Positions 48,901-57,274 of a stretch of 64,000 nt of DNA are shown piece by piece. Source of the stretch: VRUE01 sp963844395 (GTDB lineage: Bacteria; Actinomycetota; Thermoleophilia; Solirubrobacterales; 70-9); NCBI GenBank assembly GCA_963844395.1, contig CAWJNX010000001.1, forward strand, positions 868,001 to 932,000, in the 5' to 3' direction. Within the stretch, counting starts at the first letter, position 1. The number at the start of each line of letters is the position of its first letter. The translations under genes were made by a program, and so were the position numbers. The notes beneath the pieces were generated by a model. The model made no database searches, was not told the DNA's origin, and saw only the letters and a list, made by a program, of their open reading frames with translations.

Positions 48901-49732
48901 ATGGGACTTCTCGATGGGAAAACGGCGATCGTCACCGGCTCCGCCCGTGGCATTGGACGGGCCACTGCCGAGCTGTTCGTGGCTGAGGGCGCCAAGGTTC
49001 TGATCAACGACCTCGACGCCGACATCGCCGAGCAGGCGTCAGGCGAGATCGATGGCGAGACGGCCGTCCACGCCGGCGACCTGACCAAGGAGGGCGCGGC
49101 CGACGAGCTCGTCGCCGCCGCGGTCGACGCCTTCGGCAGCGTCGACATCGCCGTCAACAACGCCGGCTACACCTGGGACGGCGTCGCCCACAAGATGAGC
49201 GACGAGCAGTTCCAGGCGATGCTCGACATCCACACCGTGGTCCCCTTCCGGGTCGCCCGGGCGCTCGCCCCCCACTGGCGCGAGGCAGCGAAGGCGGAGC
49301 GCAATGAGGGCAACGAGGTCTTCCGCAAGCTGATCAACGTCTCCTCGACCTCGGGCACGATGGGCAACGCCGGCCAGGTCAACTACTCGGCCGCGAAGAT
49401 GGGCGTCGTCGGCCTGACCAAAACCCTCGCCAAGGAGTGGGGGCAGTTCAAGATCAACGTCAACGCCGTCGCCTTCGGCTTCGTCGAAACGCGCCTGACC
49501 CAGGCAAAGGAGGCGGGTGAGGAGATGACCTCGCCGGGCGGGGAGAAGATCGAGCTGGGCATCCCCGAGCAGATGCGGGCGATGGCCTCGGCGATCATCC
49601 CGATCGGCCGTCCCGCCACGCCCGAGGAGGCGTCGGGCCCGGTGCTGTTCCTCGTCCTCGCCGCTGGCCAACTACATGCACGGCCAGGTCCTCAACGTGA
49701 CCGGCGGCATGTTCGGGGGGATGTACACCTGA
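48901..49732 (+). CDS. Short-chain dehydrogenase/reductase (SDR1), frameshifted near the C-terminus
   Basis: NAD(P) motif KTAIVTGSARGIGRATAELF, the NNAG motif (DIAVNNAGYTWDG), and a catalytic Ser with Y-x3-K (INVSSTSGTMGNAGQVNYSA, with YSAAK) identify the family. After GPVLFL the frame breaks: removing G 49654 gives SSPLANYMHGQVLNVTGG and the stop at 49730. The uncorrected frame fuses with the next gene, which is an artefact. It resembles FabG-like 3-ketoacyl reductases of fatty acid metabolism. Possibly under TetR control (48817). Confidence 0.82.
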
Positions 49733-50220
49733 GCTCGACGGCAACAGAGGGCAGGCCGTCGCCCCGCTACCTCGACCTGGCGGACCGGGTCTGGCCTGCC
49801 CTCCATCGCTTCATGGGCCTCCACACGCTCGCCTACCGGGCGAGCGGTGGACGGCTCGGCCACACGCTCCCCGGCGTGCCGGGCAAGATGCTGCTGCTCG
49901 ACCACGTCGGGGCCAAGAGCGGCACGAAGCGCACCTCTCCCCTCCTCTACGTGCCTGACGGCGAGAACGTCTTCATCGTCGCCTCCAAGGGCGGCTTCCC
50001 CAAGCACCCCGCCTGGTACCACAACCTGATGGCCAACCCGGACACGACGGTGCAGATCGGCCGTGAGCGGCGACCGGTCCATGCCCGCGTCGCGACGCCG
50101 GAGGAGCGGGAGCGCCTCTGGCCGATGGCGGTGCGGGCCTATCGCGGCTACGCCGACTACCAGAAGCGCAGCAAAGGCCGCGAGATCCCGCTGGTCGTGC
50201 TCGAGCCGCGCAAGCCTTAG
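49729..50220 (+). CDS. F420-dependent nitroreductase family (Ddn-like) protein
   Basis: About 163 residues. YLDLADRVWPALHRFMGLHT, then YRASGGRLGHTLPGVPGKML, LLDHVGAKSGTKRTSPLLYV and NVFIVASKGGFPKHPAWYHN are the deazaflavin (F420)-binding split-barrel signatures. The start is unclear: no ATG/GTG/TTG lies between the SDR1 end and the conserved region; CTG 49729 overlaps the SDR1 TGA (CTGA) and may be used, or ATG 49813. This protein implies the host makes cofactor F420, consistent with actinobacteria. Confidence 0.82.
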   Translation: MSSTATEGRPSPRYLDLADRVWPALHRFMGLHTLAYRASGGRLGHTLPGVPGKMLLLDHVGAKSGTKRTSPLLYVPDGENVFIVASKGGFPKHPAWYHNLMANPDTTVQIGRERRPVHARVATPEERERLWPMAVRAYRGYADYQKRSKGREIPLVVLEPRKP

Positions 50221-50226
50221 CGCTGC

Positions 50227-50265
50227 CTGGCGACTTCTTCGCCTATAAGGCGCAAAAGTCGCCAG
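50227..50265. repeat. 39-bp palindromic element (ATA-core family) between convergent genes
   Basis: CTGGCGACTT (50227-50236) with AAGTCGCCAG (50256-50265), then CGCCT/AGGCG around ATA. Same length and 27/39 identity with the element at 61568-61606. It may terminate both convergent genes. Confidence 0.6.
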
Positions 50266-50272
50266 CCAACGG

Positions 50273-51133
50273 TCAATTCTTCGGCTTGCGCTCCTCGGCG
50301 AGCGGGTCGCCGCCCGCGCCGGCGATCGCTTCGGGTGGCCACGGCCCCGCCCAGTTATCGCGGGCGCCGTCGATCGTGATCGTCGTGCCGGAGAAGAAGT
50401 CGCCGGCGGGCGAGGCGAGGTAGGCAACCAGCCACGCCATCTCCTCGGCGCGGCCGGCGCGGCCGACCGGGATCGAGCGCTCCAGGTTGTCGACGACCAC
50501 CTGCGGATACTTGGTCAGCAGCGTCTCGGTCGCGAACTGGCCGGCGGCCAGGGCGCAGGTCTTGATCCCGAACCGCGCCCACTCCACCGCCAGCGTCCGC
50601 ATCATGTTCTCGACCGCGGCGCGGGCCGCGCCCGAGTGGACCATCCCCGGCATGCCGTTGTGAGGCGAGAGCGTCACGCTCAGCACCTTGCCGCCGCCCT
50701 GGGGAATGAAGGCCTTGGTCGCCGCCGCGTGGGTCATCAGCCAGGTCCCCTGCACGTTCAGCTCGACCACGGTGCGGAAGCCTTTCGGCGTGATCGCCTC
50801 GGCCGGGACTGAGGAACTGCCCGCCGGCGTTGTTGACGAGGGTGTCGAGGCGGCCGTGGCGCTCCAGCAGCCCGTCGATCAGCCGCTCTACCGCCTCCTC
50901 GTCGCGGATGTCTAGCCGTCTCGTGCTCGAAGGACCCGGGCAGTTCCGCGGCAAGATCGGCGGTCTCGGCCAGCGGCTCCTCGCGGCGGCCGCAGCCGAC
51001 CACGGCGGCGCCGAGCCTGACCAGCTCCAGCGCCGTCTCCCTGCCGAGGCCGCTGCCGGCGCCGGAGACCAGGCAGACCTGCCCGTCGAGCAGGCCGTCC
51101 CTGAAGATGCGCGAATCGCGAGCTCTCAGCCAT
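50273..51133 (-). pseudogene. SDR family oxidoreductase (SDR2), at least two frameshifts
   Basis: Three frames must be joined. The first has GLLDGQVCLVSGAGSGLGRE, the NAD loop, to about 50925. The second has RLDIRDEEAVERLIDGLLER and LDTLVNNAGGQFLSP to about 50811. The third has AEAITPKGFRTVVELNVQGT, AVEWARFGIKTCALAAGQFA and AYLASPAGDFFSGTTITIDG to the stop. A further shift near 51115 would link the ATG at 51133. It resembles 2,4-dienoyl-CoA/3-oxoacyl reductases. Either decaying or in a poorly sequenced stretch. Confidence 0.75.
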
Positions 51134-51180
51134 CGGCCGCAGCCTATAGCTGACCTCGACCCGGGTAATGTGACCGCGGG

Positions 51181-52092
51181 ATGAAGGTTCACGTGGAGGC
51201 AAATCCGCTGCACGAGCCGCTTGCCGGCGGCACGCCGGGGGCCACGGTCAGCGTCGAACCGATCGTCGCCGGCCAGGCCAACTGGTCGCGCTCGATGATG
51301 GAAAGCCCAGGCGGTCGTTTCCTGACCCTGAAGCTGCTGCGCGCCCTGCTCAGCGGCCAGCCGCAGATGACGGTCCCATGCCCCGCCTTCCTGGTCCGTC
51401 ACCCGAGCGCCGGTGCGATCCTCGTCGATACTGGGCTGCACCCGTCGATCGCCACCGACGGCGAAGAGAACTTCGGCCGGCTGGGCGCCCGCTTCGGTAA
51501 ACCGATGCTCGGGGCCGGCGCCGACGTGCCGGCGCAGCTGCGGCAACGCGGCCTCGACCCGGGCGAGATCCCGATCGTCGTCATGACCCACCTCCACATG
51601 GACCACAGCTCGGCGATCTCCGAGTTCCCCAACTCGACCTTCGTCGTCAGCGAGGTCGAGTGGAAGGCCGCCACCGCTGGCTCAAGCCCACGCCTCAACG
51701 GCTACCGCCGCGCCCACTTCGACTACGCCTTCGACTACCGGACGATCGACTTCGACCGCGGCGGCATCGACTCCTACGCGACCTTCGGGCGCAGCTTCGA
51801 TCTCTTCGGCGACGGCTCGCTGCGCCTCGCCTACACGCCCGGCCACAGCGCCGGGCACATGTCTGTGGTCGCCCACCTGAAGGAGCGGGACTTCGTGATC
51901 GGCGGCGACGCCGTCTACACCGCCGGCCAGCTAGAGGGCACCGCGCCGCTTGCGCCGCGCCCCTATGACGCCCACAACTACCGGCGCTCGCTGCAGGAGC
52001 TGAAGCTGTTCAAGCGCGAGTTCCCGGACGCGATCGTCACGCCCGGGCATGATCCGAGCTTCTACGAGAAGCTCGACGCCCGTTACGAGTAA
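51181..52092 (+). CDS. Metallo-beta-lactamase fold hydrolase (AHL-lactonase-like)
   Basis: 303 residues from ATG 51181. The zinc ligands appear as VVMTHLHMDHSSAIS (HxHxDH), AYTPGHSAGHMSV, VIGGDAVYTAGQ and VTPGHDPSFYE. Overall layout (FLVRHPSAGAILVDTGLHPS) matches the quorum-quenching lactonase/MBL family. Intact, in contrast to its frameshifted neighbours. The 3' end overlaps the convergent plsC-like gene by 56 nt. Confidence 0.85.
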   Translation: MKVHVEANPLHEPLAGGTPGATVSVEPIVAGQANWSRSMMESPGGRFLTLKLLRALLSGQPQMTVPCPAFLVRHPSAGAILVDTGLHPSIATDGEENFGRLGARFGKPMLGAGADVPAQLRQRGLDPGEIPIVVMTHLHMDHSSAISEFPNSTFVVSEVEWKAATAGSSPRLNGYRRAHFDYAFDYRTIDFDRGGIDSYATFGRSFDLFGDGSLRLAYTPGHSAGHMSVVAHLKERDFVIGGDAVYTAGQLEGTAPLAPRPYDAHNYRRSLQELKLFKREFPDAIVTPGHDPSFYEKLDARYE

Positions 52093-52780
52093 CCAGCCCG
52101 CCATACATCTCGCGGACCTTGCCGAAGACCTCGGTCGCGACCTCGAGCTGACGCTCCCGGCTCGGCGCCTGCTCGGTCGGGAAAGAGAGCGGCTCGCCGA
52201 ACTGGACGGTCACCTTGGGGAAGCGGAACCGCTTCCAACGCCGTACGCCGGCGGAGCCGTGGATCGCGACCGGGACGACCGGCGCCCCCGATTCCAGCGC
52301 CAGCTGGCCTACCCCGCGTTTCGGCTCGCCCAGCTCGCCGCTGCGCGACCGGCCCCCCTCGGTGTAGATCAGGAGCATTTCGCCCCGGTCGAGGATCGTG
52401 AAGGCGGTCTTGAAAGCCTCATCGTCGTTGTGGCCGCGACGAATCGGGAAGACGCCGCCGTGCTTGTAGATGTAGGTCAGGACCGGCGGGCCGAAGAGCT
52501 GCGACTTCGCCATAAAGCGGACCTGGCGGCGCAGGTAGACGCCGGTGAAGAAGTGGTCCATCTGGCTGAAGTGATTGGGGGCGAGGATCAGCGATCCCGT
52601 CTTCGGCACGTTCTCGACCCCGACAGCGCGGGTCCGGTAGAGCAGCAGGCAGATCGGCGTGACGATCGCCCGCACCAGCGGGTAGGTCCAGCCGACGCCC
52701 TTGCGGGCCCTGGCGTGGAACTGGTCGAAGTACTCCGCGGGGCGGTCGTCTTTGTAGACCTGTGGCTTGAGATCGGACAT
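52037..52780 (-). CDS. 1-acyl-sn-glycerol-3-phosphate acyltransferase (PlsC family)
   Basis: 247 residues. GSLILAPNHFSQMDHFFTGV contains the catalytic NH-x4-D (NHFSQMD), and MLLIYTEGGRSRSGELGEPK holds the EGG-x-R-S motif that binds glycerol phosphate; GAPVVPVAIHGSAG is also typical. It acylates lysophosphatidate at the membrane. Adjacent to a glycerol kinase gene on the same strand, together suggesting glycerolipid synthesis. Confidence 0.88.
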   Translation of the reverse strand: MSDLKPQVYKDDRPAEYFDQFHARARKGVGWTYPLVRAIVTPICLLLYRTRAVGVENVPKTGSLILAPNHFSQMDHFFTGVYLRRQVRFMAKSQLFGPPVLTYIYKHGGVFPIRRGHNDDEAFKTAFTILDRGEMLLIYTEGGRSRSGELGEPKRGVGQLALESGAPVVPVAIHGSAGVRRWKRFRFPKVTVQFGEPLSFPTEQAPSRERQLEVATEVFGKVREMYGGLVTRNGRRASRRSSDHARA

Positions 52781-52833
52781 GGCGGAGAGCCGGAAGAGGC
52801 CGCTGTGCTGTGCGTACCCCTACCGGTTGGGCG

Positions 52834-54327
52834 CTACTGCGTCGCGAGGACCGCCGGCCGGATAAGCGCCGGGTCAGACCGCCCAGCCACGCGAGCCCGG
52901 TCGAGCGCCCGGTGCCACTCGGCGAGCAGCGATTCGCGATCGTCCTCGCTCATCCGCGGCTCGTAACGGGCGGCCTCGCGCCACATCTCGCGGACTCCCT
53001 CGGCACTCCAGCGTCCAGTCGCGATCCCGGCCAGGTAGGCGGCGCCGAGCGCCGTCGTCTCGGCGATCTCGGGCACGACCACCGGGGCGCCGAGGACATC
53101 CGCCTGGAACTGCATCAGCCAGCCGTTGACGACCGCGCCGCCGTCGGCCTTCAGCACCTCGAGTGGCTTGCCGGAGGCGGCCTCCTCGGCGCGCACCGCG
53201 TCAACCGTCTGGTAGGCGATCGCCTCCAGCGCCGCGCGCGCCAGATGAGCGCGGCCGCTGCCGCGGGTGAGGCCGACGATCGTGCCGCGTGCGTAGGGAT
53301 CCCAGTGGGGCGAGCCGAGCCCGGTCAGCGCCGGGACGAAGTAGACGCCGTCGTTGCCCTCCAGCGATGCTGCCAGCGCCTCCGTCTCGGCCGCCTCGTC
53401 GATTACACCCGAGTCCGTCGCGCAGCCACTGCACGGCGGCGCCGGTGACGAAGATCGACGCCTCGAGTGCGTAGGCCGTCTCCTCCCGCGGCGCGCAGGC
53501 GACCGTCGTCAGCAGCCCCTCGCGCGGGCTCGGGGGCATCGCGCGCCGGTGTTGAGAAGGACGAAGCTGCCGGTCCCGTAGGTGTTCTTGCGCCTCGCCG
53601 GGCCGCTGGCAGGCCTGGCCGAACAGGGCCGCCTGCTGATCGCCGGCGATCCCCGCCACCGGCACCTCGCCGCCGAACTCGGAGGTCGTGCCGTAGACGT
53701 GAGCCGAGGGCAGCGGCTCGGGCAGCCGCGCCGGATCGACGCCGAGCAGATCGCACAGCTCCCCGTCCCAGGCCAAGCGGCGGATGTCGAACAGCATCGT
53801 CCGCGAGGCATTCGTGTAGTCGGTCGCGTGACGGCCGGTCAGCTTGAAGACCAGCCAGGAGTCGACCGTGCCGAAGACGGCTCGTTCGGCGCCTTCGACG
53901 TTGCGCAACAGCCACTCGATCTTGGTGCCGGAGAAGTAGGGGTCGAGGACAAGGCCGGTCCGCTCTCGCACCAGCTCCTCGTGGCCTTCCGCCCGCAGCT
54001 CGTCGCAGCGCTCGGCCGTGCGACGGTCCTGCCAGACCAGCGCCCGATGCAGCGGCTCACCACTCGCCGGATCCCAGGCGACCACGGTCTCGCGCTGGTT
54101 GGTGATGCCGATCGCCTCCAGCTCCGCTCCCCGATCCCGGCGTCGGCGAGCGCCTCCGCCCCGACCCGCCGCGTCGTCTCCCAGATCTCGGCCGCGTCGT
54201 GCTCGACCCAGCCCGGCCGGGGGAAGTGCTGCTCGAACTCCGAGTAGGCCCGCCCCGTCACCCGGCCCTCGCCGTCGAAGACAAGGCAGGTCGTCCCGGT
54301 CGTCCCCTGGTCGATCGCGAGGATCAC
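52834..54327 (-). pseudogene. glpK: Glycerol kinase GlpK with at least four frameshifts
   Basis: Pieces in two alternating frames align to one GlpK. They are MILAIDQGTTGTTCLVFDGE (start 54327), AELEAIGITNQRETVVAWDP, RMPPSPREGLLTTVACAPRE, KNTYGTGSFVLLNTG, GVIDEAAETEALAASLEGND and AVRAEEAASGKPLEVLKADG. The frame changes near 54125, 53590, 53535 and 53407 have alternating sign and sum to zero. All core motifs survive, including the ATP and glycerol loops. This is either recent decay or an indel-rich stretch of sequence. Confidence 0.82.
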
Positions 54328-54398
54328 GGTTGTCCCAGCACGGCAGCGGGTGTACGGTCGATATCGGGCAGGGCCCAGACCCTATGGAAGGAGCCACC

Positions 54399-54761
54399 AT
54401 GGCAGCAGCAGAGGTCAAGAACTTCGATTCCCCAGACGAGGTCCGCCAGTTCGAGGGCAAAGGCCAGGCTGAGGTGGTCGAACTCGCCGGCCACCCGGTC
54501 GGCAAAGGAACGTTCGAGCCAGGCTGGAAATGGTCGGAGAACGTGAAGCCGATCGCCGGCACCGACTCCTGCCAGGTCGCCCATTTCGCCTATGTGCTGT
54601 CCGGCAGCATGCGCGTCTACATGGACGACGGCTCGGAGGTCGAGGTCAACGCCGGCGACGTCATGGCGATCCCACCCGGCCACGATGCCGAAGTTTCCGG
54701 CTCCGAACCCTGCGTGATGGTCGACTTCGGGGAGATCGGCGAGTACGCGAAGCGCAGCTGA
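54399..54761 (+). CDS. Cupin domain protein
   Basis: 120 residues from ATG 54399, five bases after GGAG. QVAHFAYVLSGSMRVYMDDG followed by SEVEVNAGDVMAIPPGHDAE is a cupin fold, but the first metal His pair of canonical cupins is only partly present (AHFAYVLSG). Function unknown, probably a small sensor or isomerase. Divergent from glpK. Confidence 0.78.
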   Translation: MAAAEVKNFDSPDEVRQFEGKGQAEVVELAGHPVGKGTFEPGWKWSENVKPIAGTDSCQVAHFAYVLSGSMRVYMDDGSEVEVNAGDVMAIPPGHDAEVSGSEPCVMVDFGEIGEYAKRS

Positions 54762-54764
54762 GGC

Positions 54765-55466
54765 TCAGCCGGACCGACGACGAGACAAGTAAGCGCGGGC
54801 AAAGTCGCTGAGCTGGCGGGCGCGGTGGGCGAAACCGGCAAGGCTGCGCCCGGTGGCGCGGTGGAAGAGGTCGAGCTCGTACTCGCGCAGGCGGTAGCCG
54901 GCGCGAACCGCGTTGACGGTCATCCCCATCTCCATCCCGTAGCCGCGGGCGAAAGGCAGCGTCGCCCGCAGCACCTCGATCCGCATCGCGCGCTGGCCTG
55001 AGATCGGGGCGGTCGCCTGAAAGCCGCAGAGGCGGCGGATCGCCCAGGCGGCGAAACCGAGCGCGAGGCCGAAGCCGCCGCCGACGCGACGGCTGAACGA
55101 AGCGATTGCGAGGTCGCACTCGTCCCGCTCGACCGCCTCGACCAGCGGCACGAGCGCGGCGGCCGAGGTACCGAGGTCGCCGTCGCAGAGCAGCACCAGT
55201 CGCGGCGCCGGCTCGGCACTGAGCGCCGCTTCAGCGGCCGCGGTGACGTTTGCCCCCTTGCCGTGCGGGCGGCCGCGGCTGACGACCTGGGCGCCCGCCG
55301 CGAGCGCGACCTCAGCCGTGCCGTCGGCCGAAGCGTCGTCGGCAACCCAGAGCGCCGCCTCGGGCAGCGCCCGGCGCAGCGCCGCGATCGTCGCGCCGAT
55401 CCGGTCCGCCTCGTTCCGCGCGGCAATGAGGATCGTCAGTTTCTCGCTATAGCGATCGGCAGGCAC
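54765..55466 (-). CDS. Glycosyltransferase family 2
   Basis: 233 residues from GTG 55466. KLTILIAARNEADRIGATIA, LWVADDASADGTAEVALAAG and VLLCDGDLGTSAAALVPLVE show the GT-A fold with the D-x-D-like DGD motif; a C-terminal amphipathic region follows. Similar to dolichol-phosphate or polyprenyl glycosyltransferases. Substrate not predictable. Confidence 0.82.
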   Translation of the reverse strand: MPADRYSEKLTILIAARNEADRIGATIAALRRALPEAALWVADDASADGTAEVALAAGAQVVSRGRPHGKGANVTAAAEAALSAEPAPRLVLLCDGDLGTSAAALVPLVEAVERDECDLAIASFSRRVGGGFGLALGFAAWAIRRLCGFQATAPISGQRAMRIEVLRATLPFARGYGMEMGMTVNAVRAGYRLREYELDLFHRATGRSLAGFAHRARQLSDFARAYLSRRRSG

Positions 55467-55486
55467 GTCCGGGCATTCTCCCTGGG

Positions 55487-55538
55487 AGACGTGCCGCGAG
55501 CTGAGTACCCATATGGTCCTCTAACTCGCGGCACGTCT
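55487..55538. repeat. Palindrome in divergent promoter gap
   Basis: Perfect 14-bp arms AGACGTGCCGCGAG and CTCGCGGCACGTCT around a 24-nt loop containing CCATATGG. Located between the divergent GT2 and biotinyl-domain gene starts. Architecture matches the other short palindromes, but the loop sequence is not clearly related. Confidence 0.5.
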
Positions 55539-55576
55539 GCGAAGGCACCGATGGGGCAGATATTCTCCGCCGCCAC

Positions 55577-55789
55577 ATGGCGGAGATCGAGGCGCACATC
55601 ACGGGCAACGTCTGGAAAATCGAGGTCGCAGTCGGCGACCAGGTGGCGGAGGGCGACACGGTCGTCATCCTCGAGTCGATGAAGATGGAGATCCCGGTCG
55701 AGGCCGAGGACGACGGCACCGTGAAGGAGATCCGCTGCGAGGAGGGCCAGTCGGTCAGCGAAGGCGACGTCCTCGTAGTGCTGGAGTGA
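55577..55789 (+). CDS. Stand-alone biotinyl (BCCP-type) carrier protein
   Basis: 70 residues, only the biotin-attachment domain: VWKIEVAVGDQVAEGDT, then ILESMKMEIPVEAEDDG with the biotinylated Lys in ESMKMEI, then GQSVSEGDVLVVLE. It needs BirA and a biotin carboxylase elsewhere. GTGA overlap with the following enoyl-CoA hydratase gene. Confidence 0.9.
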   Translation: MAEIEAHITGNVWKIEVAVGDQVAEGDTVVILESMKMEIPVEAEDDGTVKEIRCEEGQSVSEGDVLVVLE

Positions 55790-56592
55790 ACGAGCGGCTC
55801 GCCGGCGGCAAGCTCCTCCTCGACTCCCCCGCCGAGGCGGTCGCCCGCATTCGGATCTCCAACCCGGAGCGGCGCAACGCCCTCGACCACGAGATCCTCG
55901 ACGCCCTCGCCGAGACCCTGCCGCAGCTCGACCGTGGCATCGAGACCCGCTGCGTCCTGATCACCGGCGCGCCACCGGTCTTCTCGGCTGGCTACGACAT
56001 CGCCTCGATCCCGGCCGACAGCTTCGAGCGCGACGCCGAGGCGCTCGTCGCCCATCCCTTCCATGCAGCAATGGAGGCCCTGGCCTCCCATCCCTGGCCG
56101 ACCGTGGCGGCGATCAACGGCCACTGCCTCGGTGGCGGGCTGGAGCTGGCGATCACCTGCGACCTGCGGATCTGCGCCATCGGGTCGAAGCTGGGGATGC
56201 CGCCCGCCAAGCTCGGCCTCGTCTACGGCCACACCGGCCTGCGCAAGTTCCTCGACACGGTCGGCCTGGCGCGGACCAAGGAGTTGTTCCTGACCGGACG
56301 CAACTTCGAGGCACGACGGGCCGCTGAGATCGGCCTGGTCCACGAGGTGGTCGACGAGGAGAGCCTCGAGGACACCGCGGTCGAGCTGGCGGCGTCGATC
56401 GCCGCCAACGCACCGCTCTCGATGCGCGGCAACAAGCGGGCGATCGAAGTGCTGAGGCAGAACCCGACCCTGAGCGAGAAGCAAGAGCGGGAGCTGATCG
56501 CCCTGCGCGAGGCCTGCTTCGCCTCCGAAGACCTGCGCGAAGGCATCGTCGCCTTCGGCGAGAAGCGCAAGCCTCGCTGGCAGGGACGATGA
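55786..56592 (+). CDS. Enoyl-CoA hydratase/methylmalonyl-CoA decarboxylase-like protein
   Basis: 268 residues from GTG 55786. RISNPERRNALDHEILDALA, the oxyanion loop PPVFSAGYDIASIPADSF and AAINGHCLGGGLELAITCDL place it in the crotonase family; the pairing with a biotin carrier and the sequence style point to methylmalonyl-CoA decarboxylase or an enoyl-CoA hydratase. Substrate uncertain. Confidence 0.85.
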   Translation: MNERLAGGKLLLDSPAEAVARIRISNPERRNALDHEILDALAETLPQLDRGIETRCVLITGAPPVFSAGYDIASIPADSFERDAEALVAHPFHAAMEALASHPWPTVAAINGHCLGGGLELAITCDLRICAIGSKLGMPPAKLGLVYGHTGLRKFLDTVGLARTKELFLTGRNFEARRAAEIGLVHEVVDEESLEDTAVELAASIAANAPLSMRGNKRAIEVLRQNPTLSEKQERELIALREACFASEDLREGIVAFGEKRKPRWQGR

Positions 56593-56638
56593 GGCGCGGA
56601 CATTCCTCCGCGGCGCAGGTCTGGGAAGAGCGACCGGC

Positions 56639-57274
56639 ATGAGCGCCGCGGCGCGCAGGACGCTCGCAGCCGCCGACCCGACGATGGCGGCGCTGATCGA
56701 GCGGGTCGGCAAGATTGACATCGCGACGCGGCTGAGCCGCCGCAGCGAGGAGCGGCCTGCCGACGCCTACGGCGCCCTGCTTCGGGCAATCGTCGGCCAG
56801 CAGCTCTCGACCAAAGCGGCGCGCACCATCTACGGGCGGGTCTGCGGGCTGTTCGGCGGTTCCACCCCTTCGCCCGAGCAGCTGCTCGAAGCGAACGAGG
56901 AGGACCTACGCGGCTGCGGCCTCTCCGGCCGCAAGGCCGAATACATCCGCGACCTCGCCACCCACGTGGTGAAGGGCGAGCTGGAGGTGGACCGCCTCGG
57001 CGATCTTCCCGACGAGGAGGTCATCGCCGAGATCGTCGCCGTGCGCGGCCTCGGCCAGTGGACCGCCGAGATGTTTCTGATCTTCCACCTGGAACGACCC
57101 GACGTCCTCTCCGGCGGCGACCTCGGCATCCGCAAAGCGGTGCAGATCGAGTACGGGCTCCACGAGATGCCTGCGCCGCTGCGAGTGCTGGAGATCGGCG
57201 AGGCGTGGCGCCCCCACCGCAGCCTCGCCTCGCTCTACCTCTGGGAGTCGCTCGCCGCGGTGCCGGGCGCGTAG
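56639..57274 (+). CDS. DNA-3-methyladenine glycosylase (AlkA/HhH-GPD)
   Basis: 211 residues. ALLRAIVGQQLSTKAARTIY, then LGDLPDEEVIAEIVAVRGLG, then QWTAEMFLIFHLERPDVLSG and GDLGIRKAVQIEYGL form the helix-hairpin-helix and GPD loop with catalytic Asp. It removes alkylated bases in base-excision repair. The 3' end overlaps the convergent GH3 gene by 40 nt. Confidence 0.9.
   Translation: MSAAARRTLAAADPTMAALIERVGKIDIATRLSRRSEERPADAYGALLRAIVGQQLSTKAARTIYGRVCGLFGGSTPSPEQLLEANEEDLRGCGLSGRKAEYIRDLATHVVKGELEVDRLGDLPDEEVIAEIVAVRGLGQWTAEMFLIFHLERPDVLSGGDLGIRKAVQIEYGLHEMPAPLRVLEIGEAWRPHRSLASLYLWESLAAVPGA

Noticed and set aside
48901..50220. SDR-nitroreductase fusion protein of 439 residues
   Set aside because: The fusion results from one extra base at 49654; correcting it gives a normal SDR end and a separate F420-type protein.
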